A program made the position numbers and the translations under genes. The notes beneath the pieces are model-generated. The model was given only the letters and a program-made list of their open reading frames with translations. It ran no database searches and was not told the DNA's origin. Shown in pieces: positions 22,565-30,220 of a DNA stretch of 64,000 nt; positions within the stretch are counted from its first letter, which is position 1; every line of letters begins with the position of its first letter. Source of the stretch: Pilimelia terevasa (lineage in GTDB: Bacteria; Actinomycetota; Actinomycetes; Mycobacteriales; Micromonosporaceae); contig NZ_BMQC01000007.1 of assembly GCF_014647915.1 (NCBI RefSeq), positions 124,001-188,000 on the forward strand, given 5' to 3'.

Positions 22565-23479
22565 TCAGCCCGCCAGCCGGTCGTGCTCCCCGGCCGCCTC
22601 CCGCTGCCGGGGGATCCGCGCCGCGGGCCGGTCGTCGGCGGCGGCCAGCGCGGCGCGCAGCCGGATCAGCTCCAGCGGCGTACCGATCGCGGCCCGGTGC
22701 TCGGGGTGCGCGGCGTAGTGGCGCACCGCCCGGGCCAGGAACAGCGGATCGACCCACAGCCAGCTCAGCGGCACCTCGACCCCCGGGGCCAGGGGCAGCG
22801 CCCGGCGCCGCGGGCCGGCCACGCCGGACAGGTCGACGTCCGCCCAGGGCACGAGCCGGCCCTGCGGGCCGCTGCGCGCCCCCCGGAGCAGGACGCCCTG
22901 CGGCGTCAGCGCGAGCTGCGGCCCGCGGGCCACGTACCAGGCCACGGCCGCCAGCGGCGGCTGCACCAGGGTCAACCCCGCCAGCAGCGCCGCCGGGCCG
23001 GCCGCCAGACGGCCGTCCGCGTGCATGGTCAGGGGAAGGGTGCCGGTCGCCCAGGACAGGTACAGCAGCAGCGGCACGCCCAGCCACGGCGTCGGCGCGA
23101 CGGGGAAGCCCCGCCCCCGCAGCCACCAGCGCGGCCGGACCTCGGGCGCGGCGAGCAGCCCGCGCGGCGGCGACTGCGCCCGGATCAACCGGGCCAGCAG
23201 CAGTACCGGCGCCGCCGCGGCCGCGGCGGTGGCCAGGGTCAGCACGGGCAGCGCCAGCCAGGCGGGCAGGGTCCAGGCGTACGGCTGGACGAGGACCGTG
23301 ACCCACAGCCGGAAGGCGACGGCGGCCAGCGCCAGCGCCGCGACGGCGCCCCAGAGCTGGCCGGCGCGCACGGCGATCGCCCGCGCCTCGGTCAGCGCGG
23401 GGGCGGGGCGGGGCGCCAGCAGCCTCCCGAGGAGGCCGCGGCGGTCCGGCCCGGGCGGAGGAGCCATGGTCGGGGCCAC
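22565..23479 (-). CDS. Multi-pass membrane protein of unknown function
   Basis: A 304-residue protein with about four to five hydrophobic helices in the first 190 residues (near 42-62, 72-100, 133-150 and 165-190). The cytosolic part after them (about 190-290) contains PQLALTPQGVLLRGARSGPQGRLVPWADVDLSGV, which resembles a PH-like strand pattern, and ends in a charged helix. No catalytic motif is seen. TACGGT ends seven bases before GTG 23479, so a leaderless start there is preferred to the downstream ATG at 23467. The gene converges on the SDR gene, and the gap between them holds the SDR repeat and a 12-bp palindrome. Confidence 0.65.
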   Translation of the reverse strand: MAPTMAPPPGPDRRGLLGRLLAPRPAPALTEARAIAVRAGQLWGAVAALALAAVAFRLWVTVLVQPYAWTLPAWLALPVLTLATAAAAAAPVLLLARLIRAQSPPRGLLAAPEVRPRWWLRGRGFPVAPTPWLGVPLLLYLSWATGTLPLTMHADGRLAAGPAALLAGLTLVQPPLAAVAWYVARGPQLALTPQGVLLRGARSGPQGRLVPWADVDLSGVAGPRRRALPLAPGVEVPLSWLWVDPLFLARAVRHYAAHPEHRAAIGTPLELIRLRAALAAADDRPAARIPRQREAAGEHDRLAG

Positions 23480-23540
23480 GTCTCAGACCGTACTCAATCG
23501 GGCGCCGCCGGGGCGACCGCCGGACGGTCAGAGTCCGGCC

Positions 23541-23622
23541 GGCGACCGGCCTCGGTCCCTGGCGGCGACCTTCGGTCCTCGGCGGTGACCCCTCAGTCCT
23601 TGGCGGTGACCCCTCAGTCCTT
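23541..23622 (-). repeat. Tandem repeat crossing the trxA stop codon
   Basis: Two exact 21-base units GGCGGTGACCCCTCAGTCCTT (split as 23581-23601 and 23602-23622) follow two degenerate 20-base units (23541-23560, 23561-23580). Read on the minus strand, each exact unit repeats the last codons of trxA, Lys-Asp-stop, in the same frame. The downstream copies look like duplications of the gene end. Confidence 0.85.
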
Positions 23623-23973
23623 GGCGGCGATGCGCTCGCGCACGGCGTCCATGTCGAGGGCGCGGACCTGGCCGACCAGATCCTCCAGCGCCTTCTCCGG
23701 CAGCGCACCGGCCTGGGAGAACACCATCACGCCGTCCCGGATCGCCATGATCGTGGGGATCGAGCTGATGTTGAACCGCTGCGCCAGCTCCGGCTGCGCC
23801 TCGGTGTCGACCTTGCCGAAGGTGACGTCGGGGTGCTTCTCCGACATCTTCTCGTAGGTCGGCGCGAACCGCAGGCAGGGACCGCACCAGCTCGCCCAGA
23901 AGTCCACGAGGACGATGCCCTCGCCGCGCGTGGTCTCCTCGAACGTCGCGGTGGTGAGCGCTACGGTCGCCAT
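23614..23973 (-). CDS. trxA: Thioredoxin
   Basis: A 119-residue thiol-disulfide oxidoreductase that keeps cytosolic proteins reduced with NADPH and thioredoxin reductase. It has the active site WASWCGPC with C30 and C33, the buried Asp in LVDFW (D24) and the cis-proline P73 in SIPT. Length is about 10 residues above the minimal thioredoxin because of a charged C-terminal helix (ALDMDAVRERIAAKD). GGGAG upstream is about 11 bases from the ATG. No reductase gene is nearby. The last codons and stop lie in a 21-bp tandem repeat, so a slippage event here would change the tail. Confidence 0.95.
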   Translation of the reverse strand: MATVALTTATFEETTRGEGIVLVDFWASWCGPCLRFAPTYEKMSEKHPDVTFGKVDTEAQPELAQRFNISSIPTIMAIRDGVMVFSQAGALPEKALEDLVGQVRALDMDAVRERIAAKD

Positions 23974-24117
23974 GATGTGAATCTCCCATCGGCCAGGTGG
24001 TCCAACAAGTGGGGAAACCGTACCGAGGCGCGGACCATTCCCCTAGCCGGACGGGGCGCGGGCCACAGTCGCGCGGCTCACGTTGGCCGGCCCCCCGGGC
24101 AGGAGGAGGATGGCGGC

Positions 24118-24528
24118 GTGGCCCCCGACCTCGCGCTGCTGGTGTACGACGGCGACTGCGGATTCTGCACCCGCTGCGTGGAGTTCGCCCGCGCCCAGGT
24201 CCGGCCGCAGGTCCGCATGGCGCCCTGGCAGCAGCTCGACCTCGCGGCGTGGGGCCTGACCCGCGCCCAGTGCCTCGCGGCGGCGCAGTGGTGCGGCACC
24301 GACGGCGGCCGGGCGGCGGGGCCGGTGGCGATCGCGCACGCCCTGCGCACGGCGCCGAACTGGTGGCGGCACGTCGGCGCGCTGCTCGCGGCGGCGCCGG
24401 TGCGCTGGCTGGCCTGGCCGGTGTACCGGGTGGTCGCCCGGCATCGCCACCGGCTGCCCGGCGGCACAGCCGCGTGCGCCCTCCCGGAGCGCGACAGTGC
24501 CGGTCCGCCTGGGGCGGACCGGCACTGA
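24118..24528 (+). CDS. DCC (DUF393) thiol-disulfide oxidoreductase-like protein
   Basis: A 136-residue protein that begins with ALLVYDGDCGFCTRCVEF, the YDGDCxFC signature of the DUF393/DCC family, with cysteines 14, 17 and 20. The rest is mostly helical with a Trp-rich middle (PNWWRHVGALLAAAPVRWLAWP) that may touch the membrane. The family is predicted to have a thioredoxin-like fold and redox activity. AGGAGGAGGA at 24101-24110 is the ribosome site for GTG 24118. The final codons form one arm of a strong hairpin that includes the stop. It is divergent from trxA; a shared redox theme is possible. Confidence 0.85.
   Translation: MAPDLALLVYDGDCGFCTRCVEFARAQVRPQVRMAPWQQLDLAAWGLTRAQCLAAAQWCGTDGGRAAGPVAIAHALRTAPNWWRHVGALLAAAPVRWLAWPVYRVVARHRHRLPGGTAACALPERDSAGPPGADRH
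24495..24527 (+). terminator. Perfect 14-bp hairpin overlapping the end of the DUF393 gene
   Basis: CAGTGCCGGTCCGC (24495-24508) pairs with GCGGACCGGCACTG (24514-24527) around a 5-base loop. The last ten codons and part of the stop form the structure. A second small hairpin ACGGAG/CTCCGT (24552-24573) with a T-rich tail follows. Confidence 0.85.
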
Positions 24529-25035
24529 AACCGTCGGGCGCGAAGCCATCGACGGAGGTGAGTCACTCTCCGTTATCTGTTGGTACGGCTGGGGGAAACC
24601 TTGCTCACGTTTCGGTAACTGTGTGTCGGATATCTAACTCATGCATTGGCGTACGTCGCTGCGTGCGGCAGAATCTTCCCTACCAGAGCGTGGGCGGCGG
24701 GTGCCGGGGAGGGCCCCGCCGCTCATTGCGTCCCGACTCTGTCGGCGCGCGTCTCCGCCTGCGGGCGTCGTCCGCGTCGCGTGGACACTGGTTCGCGGAG
24801 GAGGAGTGTCTCCGTGAACGATCCTCGCGCCCGTCGGGTTCCGCTGCCCGCGTCGTGTCTCCCTTCCGTCGTTGCTGCGCCTGCTTCTTCCGCGTCCGTC
24901 GTGTCCTGCGCGTGAGTCTCCGTGTCCGTCGCTGGTCCGCTGCCCGCCGGCCGTACCGTCCTGTCGGTGTCCGCCGTCGTTCTGTGTGGCCGGGTGCTGA
25001 AATAGACGCCGGGTGGCCGCGTTAGGTTCCCTGCC
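24529..25035. other. 507-bp gap, pyrimidine-rich on the plus strand
   Basis: Apart from the terminators at its left end and one possible 33-codon frame, I see no gene. Composition differs from the rest: many T residues on the plus strand (for example TTGCTGCGCCTGCTTCTTCC), several inverted repeats and an AT-rich patch at 24595-24650. GCGGCGGG (24694-24701) pairs with CCCGCCGC (24715-24722). The right end holds TAGGTT (25023-25028), the probable -10 of the TrmH-family gene. Confidence 0.6.
24814..24915 (+). CDS. Possible 33-residue peptide behind a structured ribosome site
   Basis: GTG 24814 follows GGAGGAGGAG (24797-24806) and opens 33 codons rich in Val, Ala, Ser and Pro, with two Cys. Codon third positions are often T or C rather than the strong G/C seen in neighbours, which argues against an ordinary gene. 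The ribosome site lies in the loop and arm of two exclusive hairpins: GTTCGCGGAG with CTCCGTGAAC (24791-24800/24810-24819) or GACACT with AGTGTC (24784-24789/24805-24810). It may be a leader peptide or chance. No family is recognised. Confidence 0.25.
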   Translation: MNDPRARRVPLPASCLPSVVAAPASSASVVSCA

Positions 25036-25698
25036 ATGACGCCGTCCCCGGAATCCGTCCCCGACGCGCCCGCCGAGCCGCCGCCGGCGGACGGGGTCGG
25101 CGTCGGGCCGTGGCCGGGTCCGCCCCCGGCGGACCCCCGGCTGGACCCGGCGCTGCTGGCGGCCGGCGACCGCCGCAACGTCGTGGACCGGTACCGGTAC
25201 TGGCGGCACGAGGCGATCGTCGCCGACCTCGACAGCCGCCGGCACGACTTCCACGTCGCCATCGAGAACTGGCAGCACGACCTCAACATCGGGACCGTGG
25301 TCCGCACGGCGAACGCGTTCCTGGCGGCGGCGGTACACATCGTCGGCCGCCGCCGCTGGAACCGCCGGGGCGCGATGGTCACCGACCGGTACCAGCACGT
25401 GCGGCACCACCCCGACCCGGCCGCGCTGCGCGCCTGGGCGACGGGGGCGGGGCTCGCCGTCGTCGGGGTGGACAACCTGCCGGGCAGCCGCCCGCTGGAG
25501 ACCGCGGTCCTGCCCCGCCGCTGCGTGCTGCTGTTCGGGCAGGAGGGCCCGGGACTGTCCGATGCCGCCCGCGCCACCTGCGACGCGCTGTACTCCGTCG
25601 CGCAGTACGGCTCGACCCGGTCGATCAACGCGGGTGTCGCCAGCGGCATCGCGATGCACGCCTGGATCCGCGCCCACGCCGCCCCGCCGACCGCCTGA
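25036..25698 (+). CDS. TrmH/SpoU family RNA methyltransferase
   Basis: A 220-residue SPOUT enzyme that would transfer methyl from SAM to a ribose 2'-OH in tRNA or rRNA. Motif 1 is NIGTVVRTAN (84-93) with the catalytic Arg R90, motif 2 is LLFGQEGPGLS (about 165-175) and motif 3 is YGSTRSINAGVASGIAM (191-207), forming the trefoil-knot SAM site. A disordered, acidic-proline N-terminal extension of about 40 residues precedes the domain. TAGGTT ends seven bases before the ATG, so the mRNA is probably leaderless. Target nucleotide unknown. A strong GC hairpin follows the gene. Confidence 0.92.
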   Translation: MTPSPESVPDAPAEPPPADGVGVGPWPGPPPADPRLDPALLAAGDRRNVVDRYRYWRHEAIVADLDSRRHDFHVAIENWQHDLNIGTVVRTANAFLAAAVHIVGRRRWNRRGAMVTDRYQHVRHHPDPAALRAWATGAGLAVVGVDNLPGSRPLETAVLPRRCVLLFGQEGPGLSDAARATCDALYSVAQYGSTRSINAGVASGIAMHAWIRAHAAPPTA

Positions 25699-25732
25699 GG
25701 GCCCCGGCAGGAGCCTTCGGGACCCGGCCGGG

Positions 25733-25760
25733 GCGCCCCCGCGCGGCGTGCGGGGGGCGC
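25733..25760 (+). terminator. GC-rich hairpin after the TrmH-family gene
   Basis: GCGCCCCCGC (25733-25742) pairs with GCGGGGGGCGC (25750-25760) with one bulged base. A weaker GCCCCGGC/GCCGGGGC pair lies just upstream. Confidence 0.65.
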
Positions 25761-25779
25761 GGGAATCTCGCGGTTCCGC

Positions 25780-25808
25780 TTGACGGCGGTGGCGGGGCGG
25801 CGCACCGT
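25780..25808 (+). promoter_or_regulatory. Promoter of the DUF6758 gene with -35 and -10
   Basis: TTGACG (25780-25785) and CACCGT (25803-25808) are separated by exactly 17 bases. The -10 ends six bases before GTG 25815. This is the clearest case in the window of a complete promoter placed for leaderless transcription. Confidence 0.6.
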
Positions 25809-25814
25809 GGCTGT

Positions 25815-26474
25815 GTGGCCGTGACAGTGAGTTGCCCGCGGTGCGGCGGGTCGGTGAGAGAGCCGGACCTCATGCACAGCGAGTGGCGTTGTCAGGACTG
25901 CGGGCCGGTCGCCCCGCTGCACGTCGCCGAGCACATCAACACCGACGTCGTGGCGGCGGCGAGCCACGCCGTGCGCAGCGGCGGCGGGCGCACGCCCCTG
26001 TGGTGCCTGTGGCCCCTGCCCACCCACTGGACGGTCACCGGTGTCGGCTGGGCGGGCGACCAGCGCACGGGCGCCCGCGCGGCGGCGGTGGCCGTCAGCG
26101 GCCCCACGCCGCTGGGCGGCGGGCCGGCCGACATCATCTTCGTCGCCGAGGAGCCCGGCCTGGGCCTGGGCACCCGGTTCGCCGGCATCCCGGGACCCGA
26201 CCCCGGGACGTCGCTGTCCGAGGTGATGGCCGAGGTCCCGCACGCCAAGGTGAAGGCCGGCGGGCACCCGGCCCCGCTGTGGTCGGTCAAGTCGCCCGCC
26301 GACCGCAGCGCGTACGCCGGGGAGGCGCGGGGGATGTGGCTGTACGCGGTGGCCTGGCCGGCGAGCGCCGGCTACCTGCTCGCCGAGAACGTCGTCCTGC
26401 AGGACCTGGCCGAGTGGACGCCGCCGGAGCTGGTGTTCGGCGCGCCGTCGCCCTATCTACACGGTCGCGGCTGA
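25815..26474 (+). CDS. DUF6758 protein with N-terminal zinc ribbon
   Basis: A 219-residue protein conserved in Streptomyces and relatives. The N terminus has a zinc ribbon, CPRCGG then CQDCG (two CxxC pairs about 20 residues apart). A mixed alpha/beta domain follows with TPLWCLWPLPTHWTVTGVGWAGDQRTGARAAAVAVSGPTPLGGG and GEARGMWLYAVAWPASAGYLL. No catalytic motif is recognised and the role is unknown. GTG 25815 is chosen from the promoter spacing; GTG 25821 is an alternative two codons later. The 357 bases after the stop contain only a doubtful short frame. Confidence 0.8.
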   Translation: MAVTVSCPRCGGSVREPDLMHSEWRCQDCGPVAPLHVAEHINTDVVAAASHAVRSGGGRTPLWCLWPLPTHWTVTGVGWAGDQRTGARAAAVAVSGPTPLGGGPADIIFVAEEPGLGLGTRFAGIPGPDPGTSLSEVMAEVPHAKVKAGGHPAPLWSVKSPADRSAYAGEARGMWLYAVAWPASAGYLLAENVVLQDLAEWTPPELVFGAPSPYLHGRG

Positions 26475-26595
26475 TCGCGGAAGGGCAAACGGGCGCACGC
26501 GGCATGGGTCACTCATTATGTTGATCAAGCCCCATCTGGTCGCACAGTTGGTAGGCTCACTGTCACCGGGCGCACACTAACTGGGTGATTCGTAA

Positions 26596-26805
26596 GTGTT
26601 GACCGGTGTGTACCGGAACAGGCACCAGCAGGGCGGGCCGGTACCCGTGGGCGCGCGTCACACGCCCGCGACAGATGTGGCAGTCTGGGGCAGACCGTTC
26701 CGGGCCGTCGCGGACCGCCGGGAGCTGGTGACGTGCATCGCCATCGATGTACGGGTACGGCTGAGTTGGGATCTGCGCACGACGGGGTCAGCCGCCCGGT
26801 CGTAG
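26596..26805 (+). CDS. Doubtful 69-residue frame in a 357-bp gap
   Basis: Between the DUF6758 gene and the small membrane protein the only candidate is this frame, which reads MLTGVYRNRHQQGG at its start and contains ELVTCIAIDVRVRLSWDL. About four fifths of its third positions are G or C, higher than random but lower than firm genes nearby. No ribosome site is obvious; GTAAGTG lies close to the start. The same gap holds AT-richer stretches (26505-26600) that could be a promoter region, for example TAGGCT at 26550. I cannot name a family. Confidence 0.3.
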   Translation: MLTGVYRNRHQQGGPVPVGARHTPATDVAVWGRPFRAVADRRELVTCIAIDVRVRLSWDLRTTGSAARS

Positions 26806-26831
26806 CCAGTCGCGGAAGGGGTTGGACCGCA

Positions 26832-26990
26832 ATGGTCAGAAAGGTCCTCACCTGGGGCGGGCTCGCCTTCCTGCTGTTCTTCGTCGCGTTCCGGCCGGAG
26901 TCCGCGGCCAACGTCTTCCGGGCGATCGGCGCCGGGATCGCCGACGTGGCCCAGGGGCTCGGCGAGTTCTTCACCAACCTGGTCGCCTGA
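26832..26990 (+). CDS. Small single-pass membrane protein
   Basis: A 52-residue protein with a membrane helix at about 5-20 (VLTWGGLAFLLFFVAF), a short PESAANVFRAIGAGI segment and a C-terminal amphipathic helix ending FFTNLVA. GGAAGGGG lies 12 bases upstream of ATG 26832. It ends six bases before the PH-domain membrane protein, so the two are probably cotranscribed with marC. Similar short proteins sit before bPH2 genes in other actinobacteria, but no function is known. Confidence 0.75.
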   Translation: MVRKVLTWGGLAFLLFFVAFRPESAANVFRAIGAGIADVAQGLGEFFTNLVA

Positions 26991-26996
26991 TCGGCC

Positions 26997-27956
26997 ATGG
27001 CCACCCCCTCGGACGGTCCGCCGTCCAACCCGGACGGCGATCCGCACCCGGGGGAAGGCGGGCGGCGTCCTGAACCCGCCCGCGGCGGCGACCCGACGGC
27101 GGACACCGGCGGCCACCACCCGGACGGCACCGACCCGCTGACCGCGCCCGGCGGCAGCCCGGGCGGACCCCGGCCACCCGGCCCGGAGCCCTCCGGCGAG
27201 CCGGCACGCGGGCCGCACGGCGGCGACGAGGGCGGGCGCGGCGGCGACAGCACCTGGTTCTTCGGCCCGGAGTTCGGGCACGAGGAGTCCTCGGTGCGCG
27301 GCACGGCGAGCGTCCGCAGCCGGGCCTCGGTCCGGCCGCAGTTCTCGCCCGAGGAGCTGGCCGGGCTCGCCGACGGCCCCACCGTCGCCCCGCGGCGGGT
27401 CGTACCCCTCGACGACGAGCCCTCGGCGCTGGTCGGCCGGTACCTGTTCCCGACCGAGCGGTACCGCGGCGAGTGGAAGCGGCACCCCGTCCACCTGGCC
27501 CGGCCCCTGTTGATCGCCGCGGGCGCGACTGTCGGCCTGGGCATCGTCTCCGGCATGTTGGCCGGCAACAGCACCGGCGAGGGCGCCACCGCGCTGCTGT
27601 TCCTGGCCTGGCTCGCCGTGATGGTCTGGGTCGGCTGGGAGGTCGCGGACTGGTTCTGCGACCGGTTCATCCTGACCAACAAACGGGTGATGGTCGTCAG
27701 CGGCATCGTCACCCGGAAGGTGGCGATGATGCCGCTGGCCCGGGTGACGGACATGAAGTTCGAGCAGTCGCCGCTGGGCCGGCTGCTCAACTACGGCACC
27801 TTCGTGCTGGAGTCCGCAGGCCAGGACCAGGCACTGCGCGAGGTCATCCACCTGCCCAACCCCAACGAGCTGTACCTGCGGGTGGTCGAGGAGATGTACG
27901 AGCCGGCGGCGGTCGAGGCGCGGCTCAGCGCGGGCGACGACGAGGACGACGCCTGA
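26997..27956 (+). CDS. Bacterial PH-domain (bPH2, YdbS-like) membrane protein
   Basis: A 319-residue protein. The first 100 residues are disordered, full of Gly, Pro, Asp and His. Two membrane helices follow (about 168-186 and 196-215: LLIAAGATVGLGIVSGML and ALLFLAWLAVMVWVGWEV). Then comes a bPH2 domain with FILTNKRVMVVSGIVTRKVAMMPLARVTDMKFEQSPLGRLLNYGTFVLESAGQ (about 223-275), the family hallmark. Relatives occur in pairs in Bacillus (YdbS/YdbT) and are linked to resistance to some bacteriocins; the role in actinobacteria is unknown. It starts six bases after the small membrane protein and ends five bases before marC, so an operon is likely. Confidence 0.85.
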   Translation: MATPSDGPPSNPDGDPHPGEGGRRPEPARGGDPTADTGGHHPDGTDPLTAPGGSPGGPRPPGPEPSGEPARGPHGGDEGGRGGDSTWFFGPEFGHEESSVRGTASVRSRASVRPQFSPEELAGLADGPTVAPRRVVPLDDEPSALVGRYLFPTERYRGEWKRHPVHLARPLLIAAGATVGLGIVSGMLAGNSTGEGATALLFLAWLAVMVWVGWEVADWFCDRFILTNKRVMVVSGIVTRKVAMMPLARVTDMKFEQSPLGRLLNYGTFVLESAGQDQALREVIHLPNPNELYLRVVEEMYEPAAVEARLSAGDDEDDA

Positions 27957-27961
27957 CCCCC

Positions 27962-28576
27962 ATGGACCTCAAGGTCTTCGGCGAGGCTTTCGTCACTCTC
28001 ATGGTCATCATCGACCCGCCCGGGATGGTGCCGATCTTCCTGGCGCTGACCAAGGTCCTGACGCTGCGCGACCAGCGGCGGGCGGCCTGGCAGGCCGTGG
28101 CGCTGGCCTTCGGCGTCATCGTGGTGTTCGCGGTCGGCGGGCAGACCATTCTCGACTACCTGCATGTGGACCTGCCGGCGCTCCAGGCCGCCGGTGGGCT
28201 CCTGCTCGTGCTGGTCGCGCTGGAGCTGCTGACCGGCAAGGCCGACGAGAGCGCCGCGCAGGCGACCTCCAGCGTGGCGCTGGTCCCGCTGGGCACGCCG
28301 CTGCTCGCGGGGCCGGGCGCGATCGTGGCGACGATGCTGTTCGTCCAGCGGGCCGACGGCGCCGCCGACTACGTCGCCATCGGGGCGGCGATCGTGGCCT
28401 CGATGCTCGCCGTCTGGCTGGTGCTGCGGTACTCCTCGCTGGTCGTCAAGCTGCTGCGCCCCGGCGGCATCGAGGTGCTCAGCCGGATCGCCGGCCTGCT
28501 GCTGGCGGCGATCGCGGTGCAGTTGATCGCCGACGCGGTGATGGAGTTCGTCAGCGCGTACGACGCGACGCACTGA
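27962..28576 (+). CDS. MarC family integral membrane protein
   Basis: A 204-residue protein with six predicted helices, starting KVFGEAFVTLMVIIDPPGMVPIFLALT. The IDPPG(M/L)VPIF motif marks the MarC/UPF0056 family, as do TPLLAGPGAI in the middle and the second repeat half (LSRIAGLLLAAIAVQLI). MarC was once linked to multiple antibiotic resistance in E. coli, a role later withdrawn, and its transport substrate is not known. The gene starts five bases after the PH-domain gene and probably depends on that transcript, since no ribosome site beyond a weak GACGAC is seen. Confidence 0.9.
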   Translation: MDLKVFGEAFVTLMVIIDPPGMVPIFLALTKVLTLRDQRRAAWQAVALAFGVIVVFAVGGQTILDYLHVDLPALQAAGGLLLVLVALELLTGKADESAAQATSSVALVPLGTPLLAGPGAIVATMLFVQRADGAADYVAIGAAIVASMLAVWLVLRYSSLVVKLLRPGGIEVLSRIAGLLLAAIAVQLIADAVMEFVSAYDATH

Positions 28577-28618
28577 GCGGGGTCGCCGTCCGTCGTACCG
28601 GGCTGTCAGGATGGACGC

Positions 28619-29596
28619 GTGCCTGAATCCTCCCCCCGCGACCCGTACCCGCGCCGCCCGCCCTACCGCGCCGCCGGAGGCGGGCAGCGGCCCCGGAGCG
28701 CGGCCCGACCGGCGCCGCGGCCGCGGGCCGACGCCGGCGAGCAGCTCGGGTTCGGCGGGATGCCGGAGAAGCTGTTCGTCTGCACGCCCAGCAAGCTGGG
28801 CGCCTACACCGACTGCCCGCGCCGGTACCGGTTCACCTACGTGGACCGGCCGCGGCCGGCGAAGGGTCCGCCGTGGGCGCACACGTCGCTGGGCGCCAGT
28901 GTCCACCTGGCACTGCGCGCGTGGTACGACGTGCCGCCGGGCCGGCGGGCGCCCGAGGCCATGGCCGCGCTCCTCAAGGCCGGCTGGGTGACCGAGGGCT
29001 ACCGGGACGCCGCCCAGGAGCGGGCCGCCTACCGGATGGCGCTCGGCTGGCTGGAGGGGTACGCGGCGGGCCTGGACCCGGCGCAGGACCCCGTCGGCGT
29101 CGAGCGCACCGTGGCGACGACCACGGCCACCCTCAGCGTGCAGGGCCGCGCCGACCGCATCGACGAGCGGGCCGGCCCCGACGGCCCCGAACTGGTGGTC
29201 GTCGACTACAAGACGGGCCGGACCGGCCTGGACGCCGACGACGCGCGCGGCTCGACGGCGCTGGCCCTGTACGCCGTCGCCGCCCGCCGCACGCTGCGCC
29301 GGCCGTGCACCCGGGTCGAGCTGCACCACCTGCCGACCGGTACCGTCGCCGCGCACACCCACACCGACGAGTCCCTGGCCCGGCACGTGCGCCGCGCGGA
29401 GGAGACGGCGGCCGACATCGTGGCGGCCGAGCGCGCCGTCGGCGGCGGGACCGACCCGGACGAGGCTTTTCCGGCCACTCCGGGCACGCTCTGCCGCTGG
29501 TGTGACTACCGTCGGCACTGTCCGGCCGGCGCGGCGACGCCGGGGGGCGAGCCCTGGGAGGCGGTGGAGCGGGTCCTGCGCGAGCAGCCCGCCTGA
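28619..29596 (+). CDS. RecB/Cas4-like PD-(D/E)XK nuclease with Fe-S cluster motif
   Basis: A 325-residue nuclease found across actinobacteria (as M. tuberculosis Rv2119). After a disordered N terminus (about 1-48) it has the first cluster Cys C66 in YTDCPRRYRFTY. The nuclease core is QGRADRID (175-182) and VVVDYKTG with D196 and K198. The last cluster ligands are C292, C295 and C301 in LCRWCDYRRHC. The C-x(n)-CxxCx5C layout matches the 4Fe-4S cluster of AddB and Cas4 nucleases. Cas genes and helicases are absent here, so it is probably a repair or housekeeping enzyme. CAGGAT ends six bases before GTG 28619, giving a leaderless start. Confidence 0.88.
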   Translation: MPESSPRDPYPRRPPYRAAGGGQRPRSAARPAPRPRADAGEQLGFGGMPEKLFVCTPSKLGAYTDCPRRYRFTYVDRPRPAKGPPWAHTSLGASVHLALRAWYDVPPGRRAPEAMAALLKAGWVTEGYRDAAQERAAYRMALGWLEGYAAGLDPAQDPVGVERTVATTTATLSVQGRADRIDERAGPDGPELVVVDYKTGRTGLDADDARGSTALALYAVAARRTLRRPCTRVELHHLPTGTVAAHTHTDESLARHVRRAEETAADIVAAERAVGGGTDPDEAFPATPGTLCRWCDYRRHCPAGAATPGGEPWEAVERVLREQPA

Positions 29597-29610
29597 GGCA
29601 GGAGGCGGCC

Positions 29611-30087
29611 GTGTTCGACGAGGTCCTCGGCATTCCGGCGCACCCGCTGATGGTGCACGCGGCGGTCGTCTTCGGGCCGCTGTTCTGCCTGGCGGCGATC
29701 GGTTATGCGGTGCTCCCGCGGTTCCGCGCCCACCTGGGTTGGCTGGTGGCGCTGCTCGCGGTGGGCTCGCCGGTGACGGCGCTGACCGCGGTGCTGTCGG
29801 GCAACGCGTTCCTGTCCCGGCTGCCGGCCGGGCCGGCCCGCGACCGGATGCTGGACCACCAGCAGTTCGGCGTCCTCTCGCTGTGGTCCAGCGTGCTGCT
29901 GGCGCTCATCGTCGCGGGCCTGCTCCTCCTGCACCGCCGGTGGGCGGCGGCGCCGCAGGGCGGGCCGCCGCGCTGGCTCGCCCACGTGGGCACCGCGCTG
30001 GTGGTGGTCCTGGCGGCAACGTCGCTGTACTTCTTCGTCCGCGCCGGCCACTCCGGGGCCGAGGCGGTCTGGGGCGGGGCGGGCTGA
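29611..30087 (+). CDS. DUF2231-type membrane protein
   Basis: A 158-residue protein with four membrane helices (near 14-34, 42-62, 88-106 and 126-145). The start GIPAHPLMVHAAVVFGPLF carries the HP-x-VH motif of DUF2231 proteins, whose His residues may bind heme or metal. A second HQQ follows in LDHQQFGVLSLWSSV. Function is unknown, and members often occur beside redox proteins. GGAGG at 29601-29605 lies five bases before GTG 29611, and the gene starts 14 bases after the nuclease stop, so the two may be cotranscribed. A degenerate 23-24-bp tandem repeat follows. Confidence 0.8.
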   Translation: MFDEVLGIPAHPLMVHAAVVFGPLFCLAAIGYAVLPRFRAHLGWLVALLAVGSPVTALTAVLSGNAFLSRLPAGPARDRMLDHQQFGVLSLWSSVLLALIVAGLLLLHRRWAAAPQGGPPRWLAHVGTALVVVLAATSLYFFVRAGHSGAEAVWGGAG

Positions 30088-30108
30088 GCGGCGCGGCCGC
30101 ACCCGTCC

Positions 30109-30179
30109 GGGGCGGCGTGGCCCGCCCACCGGGGGCGGTGCTGTTGCGCCCATCAGGGGCGGCGCGGCTGCGCCCATCG
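30109..30179 (+). repeat. Three degenerate 23-24-bp tandem units
   Basis: Units start with GGGGCGG at 30109, 30132 and 30156 and end in CCCACCG, CCCATCA and CCCATCG. The second and third are the closest (24 bases, few changes). They fill the space after the DUF2231 gene. Confidence 0.65.
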
Positions 30180-30220
30180 GGGCATGTGCCCCGGTGACGC
30201 GCGCCGGTACGCTGACGCCC

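Noticed and set aside
28619-29596. Cas4 gene as a sign of a CRISPR locus
   Set aside because: The Fe-S nuclease motif is shared with widespread actinobacterial RecB-like proteins. No cas gene or spaced direct repeats were seen.
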